A stretch of DNA of 42,751 nucleotides from Pseudomonadota bacterium (lineage in GTDB: Bacteria > Pseudomonadota > Gammaproteobacteria > Competibacterales > Competibacteraceae), in NCBI GenBank assembly GCA_018240295.1, contig JAFEGB010000125.1, positions 1-42,751 of the forward strand, written 5' to 3'. Both the position numbers and the translations under genes were made by a program. Every line of letters begins with the position of its first letter. Positions within the stretch are counted from its first letter, which is position 1. Below the pieces are notes generated by a model that was not told where the DNA came from, made no database searches, and worked only from the letters and a program-made list of their open reading frames with translations. Of this stretch, positions 1 to 8,454 are shown in pieces.

Positions 1-199
1 GCAGGAAGCGCGACTCGCTGATCCAGCGCCGGTGCTCGACCAGATCCTGATGCAGGATCGCGATCTGTCCGGCCGGCCCGCCGAAGCTGATGCAGCCGAG
101 GCGCAGCCAGTAGCGCAGCGCCTCGGCGAAGCCGGGGGCTGACGGCGGTGCGCTGGCGGTTTCGGGCGTTACGCCCAAGGTCGTGTCGGGTGCGATCAT
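1..199 (-). CDS. chrA: Chromate transporter ChrA, N-terminal part (cut by window edge)
   Basis: This is the first 66 codons of a leftward gene whose remainder lies outside the window. The product begins MIAPDTTLG and soon reaches a stretch with the pattern [18 protein letters not shown], which is the hallmark first-helix motif of the CHR chromate ion transporter family. ChrA proteins sit in the inner membrane and export chromate from the cytoplasm. Its ATG (197-199) overlaps the TGA of chrB by two bases (ATGA), so the two genes are translationally coupled in one operon. Identification rests on the N-terminal motif and the chrB neighbour; the length and full topology cannot be seen. Confidence 0.9.
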   Translation of the reverse strand, partial: MIAPDTTLGVTPETASAPPSAPGFAEALRYWLRLGCISFGGPAGQIAILHQDLVEHRRWISESRFL

Positions 200-1173
200 C
201 GTTCCTCCGATTCCTGGAAATGGCGGTACAGCCAGTCGAATACGGGCAGGGTCGCGGCCAGCAGCGCATCGTCGTCGGCGATGGCTGCGCAGGCGCCGGC
301 CAGCAGCGCGGCGAGGCCCGCTGCCTCGGCCACCGGCACGCCGCCGGTATCGAGCGCATGTACCAGCGTGCCGAGGCGCAGCAGCGCGACATCGGCGTCG
401 AGGCCGAAGCTCGCGAGCAGGGTTTCATAACTGACGCCGCCGCCGACGTGCGTGAACTGCGCACCGTCGAAGTCGTAGCCGAGCGCATCGGCCGGGCAGG
501 CGGCGGGATCGGCCAGCCACAGGAAGCGTGGCGCGGCGTCGATATGGCGCGCGATCAGCCAGGCCGATGCCAGCCGGTCCACCCAGGGCCGGCAGCGCGT
601 TGCCCAGCAGCGCTGCTGGTATGCGGCCCGCTCCAGCCGCCGGACGCAGGCCCCCTCGACCGCCTGCGGCTCGTCGCCGGCCAGCCGCCGTGCGCAGTCG
701 GCCAGCGCCCGCTGCACCTGCGCCCGGGCTTCGCCGGGAAAGAAGTCGATCGCCGCGAGCTGCGCGCACTGCCGCTGCAACATGCGCAGGCGCCGCTCCC
801 GCAGCGGCGCGGCCAGCCCCGGTGCCTCGGCACGCAAGGCCGATACCGCGCCGAGCAGTTCGCCGAACTCGGCGTCGCGGGCGAACAGGCGCCGGAAGCG
901 GTCAGCCTGCTGCGCATCGCAGGCCAGCAGTTGCACCCGCTCGGCCGAGCCGCCGGCCGCCGCGATCTCGGACGCCAGCCCGTCGAGCCGGGCCTCGTGC
1001 ACCGCGCCTGCCGGCAACACGTACAGCCCGTCCCGCAGCAGCGCCGCCCCCAGCGCCCGGAGCGCGCGCCAGACCCGGGTGCGCACTGAAGGCTGCTGGC
1101 CGGGCAGCGTCAGCAGCAGTCCGGCCAGCGCGCAGTCCCCGGGTTCGACGGCAGTGGATTCCGATACATTCAT
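196..1173 (-). CDS. chrB: Chromate resistance protein ChrB
   Basis: A 325-residue cytoplasmic protein. The C-terminal third carries the ChrB domain: [19 protein letters not shown], then a [12 protein letters not shown] segment near residues 225-240. The N-terminal half is the less conserved ChrB_N region. In studied chromate operons ChrB is a chromate-responsive regulator that also aids resistance, and it is normally followed by chrA, as here. The ATG at 1171-1173 was chosen over an upstream in-frame ATG at 1203 because the upstream codons (DDAGCYGCF) do not resemble the family and lie in a repeat-rich leader. The gene is divergent from the EamA transporter gene, sharing a roughly 250-bp control region. 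Confidence 0.88.
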   Translation of the reverse strand: MNVSESTAVEPGDCALAGLLLTLPGQQPSVRTRVWRALRALGAALLRDGLYVLPAGAVHEARLDGLASEIAAAGGSAERVQLLACDAQQADRFRRLFARDAEFGELLGAVSALRAEAPGLAAPLRERRLRMLQRQCAQLAAIDFFPGEARAQVQRALADCARRLAGDEPQAVEGACVRRLERAAYQQRCWATRCRPWVDRLASAWLIARHIDAAPRFLWLADPAACPADALGYDFDGAQFTHVGGGVSYETLLASFGLDADVALLRLGTLVHALDTGGVPVAEAAGLAALLAGACAAIADDDALLAATLPVFDWLYRHFQESEER

Positions 1174-1180
1174 GAAACAA

Positions 1181-1249
1181 CCATAACATCCTGCATCATC
1201 CATAACATGAAAAATTCACTGTCATTGCCCGGTATCAGGTCGTATCAGG
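1181..1249. promoter_or_regulatory. Two pairs of direct repeats in the chrB leader/promoter
   Basis: CCATAACAT occurs at 1181-1189 and again at 1200-1208 (19-bp period), and GTATCAGG occurs at 1232-1239 and 1242-1249 (10-bp period, one helical turn). They lie 8 to 76 bp upstream of the chrB ATG, in the region shared with the divergent EamA gene. Such spacing fits binding of a regulator, possibly ChrB itself, but no binding is shown by sequence alone. The CCATAACAT pair is so close to the start codon that it must lie in the leader or overlap the promoter. Confidence 0.4.
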
Positions 1250-1426
1250 ACTGTGACGCCTTGCCCCGGTTGCCGCACGCTCCGGCCGCCCGGACCGTCG
1301 GCTCCGGCGCTTCGTCTGGCACTTGCGATTGGCAATGAATTTGCTGTGTGTTCGGACCCGGCGCACCTGCCTGCTGCCTGCGGAAAGCTGCGCGCCACGC
1401 ACGCACCACGACCACCGGGAGCACCC

Positions 1427-2503
1427 ATGCAGGATACCACCGCCGTCGTCCCGGCCATCGGTGCCGCGCTGCTGTTCGGCCTGAGCACGCCGGCCGCGCG
1501 GGCGCTGCTCGATAACTGTCACCCGACCCTGCTCGCGGGGCTGCTGTATCTCGGTGCCGGCCTCGGTCTGATGCTGCTGCGCCGGCTGGCACCGGCGCAC
1601 AGCCACGAAACCCCGCTGACACGGACCGCGCTGCCGGGGCTTGCGAGTGCGATCGGCTTCGGCGGCGTGCTCGGACCGCTGCTGCTGATGTGGGGCCTGA
1701 GCCGCACGCCGGCTTCGAGCGCGGCGCTGCTGCTCGGGCTCGAAGGTGTGTTCACGGCGCTGCTGGCCTGGGGCCTGTGGCGCGAGGCCACCGATCGGCG
1801 GCTGATGCTCGGCATGGCGCTGATCGTGCTCGCCAGCGCCTGCCTGACCTGGCGCGGGCAGATCGAGTCCGGCCAGTGGTGGCCGTCACTGGCGATCGGC
1901 GCCGCCTGCCTTTGCTGGGGGCTCGACAACAACCTGACGCGCGGTATCGCCCAGCACGACGCCCGCCAGATCGCCGCGCTGAAAGGGCTGTGCGCCGGCA
2001 GCGTCAATCTGGCGCTCGGTCTCGGACTCGGCGCGACGCTGCCACCGTGGCCGCAGGCGCTGGCCGCGTTCGGCGTCGGCTTTCTCGGCTACGGCCTGAG
2101 CCTCGTGCTGTTCGTGCGCGCCCTCGCCAGCCTCGGCACCGCGCGCACCGGCGCGTGGTTCTCGATCGCGCCCTTCGTCGGCGCCGCCGGCGGACTGCTG
2201 CTCGGCGAGCCGGCCGGACCGCTGTTCTGGCTGGCGCTGGGGCTGATGGCGGCCGGGCTGTGGCTGCACCTGAGCGAGCGCCACGCCCACGAGCACGCGC
2301 ATCCGGCGCTCGCGCACGCGCACCGGCACGTCCACGACGATCACCACCACCATGAGCACGACTTCCCGTGGGATGGCCGCGAGCCGCACGCACACCCGCA
2401 TGTGCATGCGCCGCTCGTGCACAGCCACCCGCACTTCCCCGACCTGCACCACCGGCACCGGCACGGACCGGGCCGCACGGAGGTATCCCCGCGTGACTGC
2501 TGA
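1427..2503 (+). CDS. EamA/DMT-family transporter with histidine-rich C-terminal tail
   Basis: A 358-residue inner-membrane protein of the drug/metabolite transporter superfamily: two EamA repeats of about five helices each fill roughly residues 1-285. The last ~70 residues are a soluble tail holding about 24 histidines in patterns such as HAHEHAH, DDHHHHEHD and LHHRHRH, a typical divalent-metal-binding composition. The ATG at 1427 has GGGAG upstream and begins directly at the first membrane helix (MQDTTAVVPAIGAAL); an earlier in-frame start would add a non-family leader. It is divergent from chrBA and its stop overlaps the next gene. The transported substrate is unknown; a metal-linked role is inferred from the tail. 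Confidence 0.85.
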   Translation: MQDTTAVVPAIGAALLFGLSTPAARALLDNCHPTLLAGLLYLGAGLGLMLLRRLAPAHSHETPLTRTALPGLASAIGFGGVLGPLLLMWGLSRTPASSAALLLGLEGVFTALLAWGLWREATDRRLMLGMALIVLASACLTWRGQIESGQWWPSLAIGAACLCWGLDNNLTRGIAQHDARQIAALKGLCAGSVNLALGLGLGATLPPWPQALAAFGVGFLGYGLSLVLFVRALASLGTARTGAWFSIAPFVGAAGGLLLGEPAGPLFWLALGLMAAGLWLHLSERHAHEHAHPALAHAHRHVHDDHHHHEHDFPWDGREPHAHPHVHAPLVHSHPHFPDLHHRHRHGPGRTEVSPRDC

Positions 2504-3206
2504 ACACCCGCCGACCCGACGAATACTGTCCGCAGGCTGGCTGCTGCTGGCTCTGGTCGCGGCCGGCGCCGCTCCGGCCTTCGCCCACGGCATCGCCGGC
2601 GGCGATCAGGCCTATCTGACCCAGGCCGGCGGCGTGCGCATCGCGCCGTTCGTGTACCTCGGTGCCAAGCACATGGCGACCGGCTACGACCACCTGCTGT
2701 TTCTGGTCGGCGTGATCTTCTTCCTGTACCGGATGCGCGACGTGGCCGTGTACGTAACGCTGTTCGCGCTCGGCCACAGCCTGACGCTGCTCGGCGGCGT
2801 GCTCGGCGGTGTGCACGTCAATCCGTGGCTGATCGACGCCGTGATCGGCCTGTCCGTGGTCTACAAGGCGCTCGACAACCTCGCCGCCTGGCGGGTCTGG
2901 CTCGGGCGCCAGCCGGACACGAAGCTCGCCGTGTTCGGCTTCGGCCTCTGCCACGGCTTCGGACTGGCGGCGAAGCTGCAGGATTTCGCGCTGCCGGCCG
3001 AGGGACTGGTCGTCAACATCCTTGCCTTCAACGTCGGCGTCGAGATCGGGCAGGTGCTCGCGCTCGGCACGATCCTGATCGCGATGGATTTCTGGCGCCG
3101 CCATCACGCCTTCGCCCGTCAGGCGCTGGCCGCCAACGTGCTGCTGATGGCGGCTGGCTTCACGCTGACCGGCTATCAGATCGCCGGCTATTTCCTGAAC
3201 CGCTGA
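2493..3206 (+). CDS. HupE/UreJ-family membrane protein
   Basis: A 237-residue membrane protein with an N-terminal signal-like helix (residues ~10-31, ending AFAHG) and about six further helices. The motifs YDHLLFLVGV, FALGHSLTL and GFGLCHGFGLA, with spaced His and Asp residues, are typical of the HupE/UreJ family, members of which are linked to nickel or other metal uptake. The GTG start at 2493 is preceded by CGGAGG at 2478-2483 and overlaps the end of the EamA gene by 11 bases, which indicates coupling. The real metal specificity is unknown. There are no hydrogenase or urease genes nearby, so a role in those enzymes is not supported here. Confidence 0.82.
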   Translation: MTAEHPPTRRILSAGWLLLALVAAGAAPAFAHGIAGGDQAYLTQAGGVRIAPFVYLGAKHMATGYDHLLFLVGVIFFLYRMRDVAVYVTLFALGHSLTLLGGVLGGVHVNPWLIDAVIGLSVVYKALDNLAAWRVWLGRQPDTKLAVFGFGLCHGFGLAAKLQDFALPAEGLVVNILAFNVGVEIGQVLALGTILIAMDFWRRHHAFARQALAANVLLMAAGFTLTGYQIAGYFLNR

Positions 3207-3216
3207 GGCGCGCGCC

Positions 3217-3816
3217 ATGCACGAACTGCACGACATTTCCGACCTCGATCCGGACGGCCTGCCGTCGAAGCGCACGCTGCTGCGTGCCACCGCCACCGGT
3301 GCAGGACTCGCTGCGCTGCTGCTCGTGTTCGCGGTGCTGCCGGCCGAATTCGGCATCGACCCGACCGGGCTCGGCCGGCGGCTGGGGCTGACGGCGCTGC
3401 ACGCTGCCGGCAGCACGGCCCCGGCGCCGGTGGCCTCGACACCGGCGCCGGCCCCGGACACCCGCGCTCCGGTGCACCGGCTCCCTGGCGAACTGCGCAG
3501 CGACACGCTGACCGTACCGCTGGCACCGCACCGCGGCGCCGAGATCAAGGCGATCATGAGCGCCGGCCAGAGCTTCGTGTTCCACTGGCAGGCCGAAGGC
3601 GGACCGGTACACGTCGACATGCACGGCGACCTGCCGGATGCGAAGGCCGACGAGTTCACCAGCTACTGGCTCGACGATGCCCTCGCTGCGGCCGGCGGCA
3701 GCTTCACCGCGCCGTTCACCGGCCGTCACGGCTGGTACTGGGAAAACCGCAGCGACCGGCCGGTGACGATCCGGCTGCAGGTGAGCGGCTTCTACGAGCG
3801 GCTATACATGCCCTGA
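3217..3816 (+). CDS. Small single-span 'transmembrane anchor' protein of the HupE cassette
   Basis: A 199-residue protein: a short cytoplasmic N terminus (MHELHDISDLDPDGLPSKRT), one membrane helix at about residues 27-48, a Pro/Ala-rich linker (~65-88), then a periplasmic domain of about 110 residues. That domain contains FHWQAEGGPVHVDMHGD and ends GWYWENRSDRPVTIRL, a beta-rich pattern. Proteins like this are annotated only as 'transmembrane anchor' and recur beside HupE-like genes. It starts 10 bp after the HupE-like stop, so it is the third gene of the same operon. Function is unknown; a periplasmic metal-handling or assembly role is a guess from context. Confidence 0.75.
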   Translation: MHELHDISDLDPDGLPSKRTLLRATATGAGLAALLLVFAVLPAEFGIDPTGLGRRLGLTALHAAGSTAPAPVASTPAPAPDTRAPVHRLPGELRSDTLTVPLAPHRGAEIKAIMSAGQSFVFHWQAEGGPVHVDMHGDLPDAKADEFTSYWLDDALAAAGGSFTAPFTGRHGWYWENRSDRPVTIRLQVSGFYERLYMP

Positions 3817-3820
3817 ATGC

Positions 3821-4747
3821 TCAGACCAGCGCCAGCACCAGCGCCAGCACCGGCGCCGACAGCAGCGTCGACAGCACGATGCTGCCCGAGGCGAGCGCCT
3901 CGTCGCCGCCGAGCTGGCGCGCGAGCACGTAGGAAGCCGACGCGGTCGGCGTCGACAGCAGGATCAGCGCCGAGCGCAGCTGCTCCGGCGCGAGTCCGAG
4001 CAGCCAGCCGAAGCCGAAGCCGAGCAGCGGCAGCAGCGCGGTCTTGATCAGCGCCGCCCCGAACACCGGCCGCAGCCGGCTGCCGATGTGCGCACCGATC
4101 AGCGAGCCGCCGATGCCGAGCAGCGCCAGCGGCAGCGCCATGCGCCCGAGCGCATCGAGGCTGCGCTCCAGACTCGGCGGCAGTCCGGCCCCGCTGGCCG
4201 CGAGCGCGAGGCCGATGACGCAGGCGAGCAGTTGCGGATTGGTCGCGAGGCTGCGCCAGAGCCCGGCGCGGCCGGCGCCGGGCGTGCTGCGGCTGGCTTC
4301 GAGCACCAGCACCGCGGCGATGCTGTAGAGCAGGATCACCGGCGCCGAGGCGATCAGCGCGGCGCTGCGCACCTCCGGGTGGCCGGGCGAGGCGTAGACG
4401 ATCACCGGCAGGCTGATGAAGTACAGGTTGCCGCGAAACGCCGCCTGCACGAAGGTGCCGCGCGCGGCGCGCCCGGCCCCGCAGGCCCCGGCGCAATACC
4501 AGGCCAGCACGCCGCCGATCACGGTCGCGACCAGCACGGTCGTGAACAGCCCGGCCGCTGCCAGCGGCTGGAAGGGGCCGGTGGCGATGTCGTGCACGGT
4601 CAGGCAGGGCAGGCCGATCCAGTAGGTGAGCCGGTTGAGGCCGGTCAGCGTCGTCAGCGACAGGAAGCCGCTGCGCCGCAGCGCGGCGCCGAGCGCGATC
4701 AGCAGGAAGACCGGCGCCAGCGAATCGAAGATCGGCCAGAGGCTCAT
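3821..4747 (-). CDS. Auxin efflux carrier (AEC)-family transporter
   Basis: A 308-residue polytopic membrane protein with about ten predicted helices in two bundles, beginning MSLWPIFDSLAPVFLLIALG, the usual AEC/membrane-transport-protein opening. The conserved mid-protein region and the C-terminal FGFGWLLGLAPEQL and STPTASASYVLARQLGG segments fit the family. Bacterial members export or import small organic acids such as malate or malonate; the substrate here cannot be told. ATG at 4747 was chosen because upstream in-frame residues are Arg/Pro/Ala-rich and non-family. It converges with the anchor-protein gene, leaving only 4 bp between the stops. Confidence 0.85.
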   Translation of the reverse strand: MSLWPIFDSLAPVFLLIALGAALRRSGFLSLTTLTGLNRLTYWIGLPCLTVHDIATGPFQPLAAAGLFTTVLVATVIGGVLAWYCAGACGAGRAARGTFVQAAFRGNLYFISLPVIVYASPGHPEVRSAALIASAPVILLYSIAAVLVLEASRSTPGAGRAGLWRSLATNPQLLACVIGLALAASGAGLPPSLERSLDALGRMALPLALLGIGGSLIGAHIGSRLRPVFGAALIKTALLPLLGFGFGWLLGLAPEQLRSALILLSTPTASASYVLARQLGGDEALASGSIVLSTLLSAPVLALVLALV

Positions 4748-4990
4748 GACGGGCGCTCCCGGTACGACGCAAGGCGCTGCGCCGGCCCCGGGCGCGGCGA
4801 CGCCGGCCCCAGTGTGACCCGGCGCATGCGCGCAGCGGGAACGGGCGGGCGGCGAAAGCCCCCGGCCGGAAACCGCGGAGGTACGCGCCGACGGCATCCC
4901 GTCCGTCGGCGCACACCGGCTGCTGCACCGGCCCCGCGCTCATCGGGCCGCGCTGCCGCCCGCGGTGCGGCGCACGCAGCCCGGGGAAGC

Positions 4991-6722
<1,732 letters not shown>

Positions 6723-6830
6723 GAATGGATCTCCTTGGCTGGCCTTGTAAGGACTACGGAAGTCGTAGACGCGGCGCAGCATAGCCTTGCCGCGAACCGG
6801 TAGGGGAATTGAAAATTTCCGATCACGACG

Positions 6831-6845
6831 ATAGCGCGTGCCTAT
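6831..6845. promoter_or_regulatory. OxyR-like binding site upstream of ahpC
   Basis: The bases ATAGCGCGTGCCTAT match the OxyR core ATAG-N7-CTAT exactly. A CGAT seven bases to the left matches a third quarter-site at 3 of 4 positions; the expected fourth is poor. It lies between ahpC (leftward) and the terC-like gene (rightward), 109 bp from the ahpC ATG, a position suited to activating ahpC. The motif is known; binding here is inferred. Confidence 0.55.
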
Positions 6846-6868
6846 CAGCGCGCTCAACGAATCATCAC

Positions 6869-6896
6869 CTGTAAGGCAGCCGCCGGATTCTATACT
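6869..6896 (+). promoter_or_regulatory. Candidate promoter of the TerC-like gene
   Basis: A good -10 hexamer TATACT at 6891-6896 is preceded by a weak -35 CTGTAA at 6869-6874 with a 16-bp spacer. The start codon lies about 80 bp downstream. The leader between them is C-rich and shows no recognisable riboswitch. Confidence 0.45.
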
Positions 6897-6977
6897 CGCG
6901 CTTCGCAGCCCCGCTCATGCCCTTTTCCCGCGCCTTCCCCGCGCCTTCGCCCGCCTCCTCCGACGAGTAGCCCATCC

Positions 6978-7709
6978 ATGGAAATCCTGCTGGACCCGCA
7001 AACCTGGCTGAGCCTGCTGACGCTGACCGCGCTCGAGATCGTGCTCGGCATCGACAACCTGGTGTTCATCTCGATCCTGTCCTCGCGCCTGCCCGCGCAT
7101 CAGCAGAGCACGGCCCGGCGCGTCGGTCTGGCGCTGGCCGTGATCACGCGCCTGCTGCTGCTGCTGTCGATCTCGTGGCTGGCCGGCGTCACCGCGCCGC
7201 TGTTCTCGGTGTTCGATCACCCGGTGAGCCTGCGCGACCTGATCCTGCTCGGCGGCGGCCTGTTCCTGCTCGCCAAGGGCACGACCGAAATCCACGCCAC
7301 CGTCGAGGGCGTCGAGGAGGAAATCCGCGAGTCGAAGGCGGTCAGCTTCACGTCGGTGGTCGTGCAGATCATGATCCTCGACATCGTGTTCTCGCTCGAC
7401 TCGGTGATCACGGCGGTCGGCATGGCCAGCGAGATTTCGGTGATGGCCGCGGCGGTCATCATCGCGGTGCTGGTCATGGTGTTCGCGGCCGACCCGCTGT
7501 CGCGCTTCATCGAGGAGCACGTGTCGGTGAAGATGCTGGCGCTGTCCTTCCTGATCCTGGTCGGCGTCGCGCTGATCGCCGACGGCATGGGCTTCCACAT
7601 CCCGAAGGGCTACCTGTACTTCGCGATCGCGTTCTCGGTCGGCGTCGAGACGCTGAACATCCTCGCGAAGAAGAAGCGGATGAAGGCGAAGGCCGAAGCG
7701 GCGCACTGA
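6978..7709 (+). CDS. TerC-family integral membrane protein
   Basis: A 243-residue polytopic inner-membrane protein starting MEILLDPQTWLSLLTLTALE and containing the family signatures LGIDNLVFIS (residues ~23-32) and ILDIVFSLDSVITAVGMA (~132-150), each with a membrane-embedded Asp, plus a C-terminal IPKGYLYFAIAFSVGVE segment. TerC/YkoY/Alx-type proteins have been linked to manganese export and to metalation of secreted proteins. Tellurite resistance is unlikely as no other ter genes are present. It is divergent from ahpC, so a link to oxidative or manganese stress is possible but not shown. Confidence 0.9.
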   Translation: MEILLDPQTWLSLLTLTALEIVLGIDNLVFISILSSRLPAHQQSTARRVGLALAVITRLLLLLSISWLAGVTAPLFSVFDHPVSLRDLILLGGGLFLLAKGTTEIHATVEGVEEEIRESKAVSFTSVVVQIMILDIVFSLDSVITAVGMASEISVMAAAVIIAVLVMVFAADPLSRFIEEHVSVKMLALSFLILVGVALIADGMGFHIPKGYLYFAIAFSVGVETLNILAKKKRMKAKAEAAH

Positions 7710-7769
7710 CGGGGTTCAGAAACCGGATGCCTGCTCTGGCGGGCAGGCATCCGGCCTGAAGCGACCGCT

Positions 7770-8054
7770 TCAGGAAACCTTGATCTCGACCCGCTTGCCG
7801 AGCGCCCGGGCAGCACGGGCAAGCGTGGCGAGGGTCATGCCGGGATCGTTTTCGTCCAGCACCCGGTCGAGCGCCGCCCGGCTCGTCCCCATGCGCTCGG
7901 CCATCGCCTTCTTGCTGAGCTTCTGGGCCTTCATGGCTTCCCGGATCTGCCAGGCGACCACGCGCTTGATGGCCAGCGCTCCCGCGCTTTCCAGCAGGCC
8001 TTCCTCGGCCAGGAAATCATCGAAATCGCTGCCGATGTGCGGATGATCAGTCAC
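7770..8054 (-). CDS. Antitoxin with XRE-type helix-turn-helix (HigA-like)
   Basis: A 94-residue protein with a C-terminal DNA-binding HTH: MKAQKLSKKAMAERMGTSR, then RVLDENDPGMTLATLARAARALG, the Xre/Cro fold used by HigA-type antitoxins. The start is a GTG at 8052-8054 (VTDHPHIGSDFDDFL), which overlaps the end of the toxin gene by 8 bases. The gene order toxin-then-antitoxin is that of higBA. The protein should bind and neutralise the toxin and repress the shared promoter; this is family knowledge rather than something seen here. Confidence 0.85.
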   Translation of the reverse strand: MTDHPHIGSDFDDFLAEEGLLESAGALAIKRVVAWQIREAMKAQKLSKKAMAERMGTSRAALDRVLDENDPGMTLATLARAARALGKRVEIKVS

Positions 8055-8400
8055 GGTCTGCCCACCTTGAAAACAGCGCCAGACGCTGGCGAGCGGTGTC
8101 GAGTTCATCGACCGGAATCCTGCCGGATTTCTTGATGAAGCCATGCAGCAGCACCAGATCGGCCCCATGCACGGTGAACAGCACTCTCGCAATACCGTCG
8201 GCGATGTGCGAACGCAGTTCCCAGAGTCCGGGTTCGAGCTTGCGCACCAGCGGCATGCCGAGCGGCCAGCCGTACTGCACGGTCTTGATGTCGGTGCCGA
8301 TGGCCCTGCGATGCTCGACGGGCAAATCCCGCAACCATTCCCGGACCGGCTCGGTACCGGCCGCGCTGCGAAAGAACCGGACACCGAGCAAGGGCTGCAT
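8047..8400 (-). CDS. RelE/HigB-superfamily toxin (phage Gp49-like)
   Basis: A 117-residue protein with the Gp49-like/HigB pattern: VREWLRDLP near the N terminus, GWPLGMPLVRKLEPGLWELRSHI in the middle and RVLFTVHGADLVLLHGFIKKSG towards the end. These toxins are mRNA interferases acting at the ribosome, held in check by the downstream antitoxin. The ATG at 8400 was chosen; extending upstream needs a TTG at 8430 and would run through an AT-rich inverted repeat that looks like the operator. It overlaps the antitoxin by 8 bases. It could be a single chromosomal stress module; no mobile element borders it. Confidence 0.85.
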   Translation of the reverse strand: MQPLLGVRFFRSAAGTEPVREWLRDLPVEHRRAIGTDIKTVQYGWPLGMPLVRKLEPGLWELRSHIADGIARVLFTVHGADLVLLHGFIKKSGRIPVDELDTARQRLALFSRWADRD

Positions 8401-8409
8401 GGCCGGGAG

Positions 8410-8429
8410 TGTACATTTTTTGATGCACA
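8410..8429. promoter_or_regulatory. Inverted repeat upstream of the toxin-antitoxin pair
   Basis: TGTACAT (8410-8416) and ATGCACA (8423-8429) form an imperfect inverted repeat, 6 of 7 pairs matching, around a T-run. It is 10 bp upstream of the toxin ATG and is conspicuously AT-rich for this region. It is a plausible operator for autoregulation by the HigA-like protein. Confidence 0.4.
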
Positions 8430-8454
8430 AGCAGACATGCCGCCCTCAGCCTCG

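Noticed and set aside
2493-3206. HupE/UreJ-like gene as part of a hydrogenase or urease cluster
   Set aside because: No hydrogenase, urease or accessory genes are within the window; the tight neighbours are the His-tailed transporter and anchor protein.
6860-6977. A yybP-ykoY manganese riboswitch before the TerC-like gene
   Set aside because: I looked for the conserved paired loops and G-rich core expected before such genes; the leader is C-rich and unstructured.
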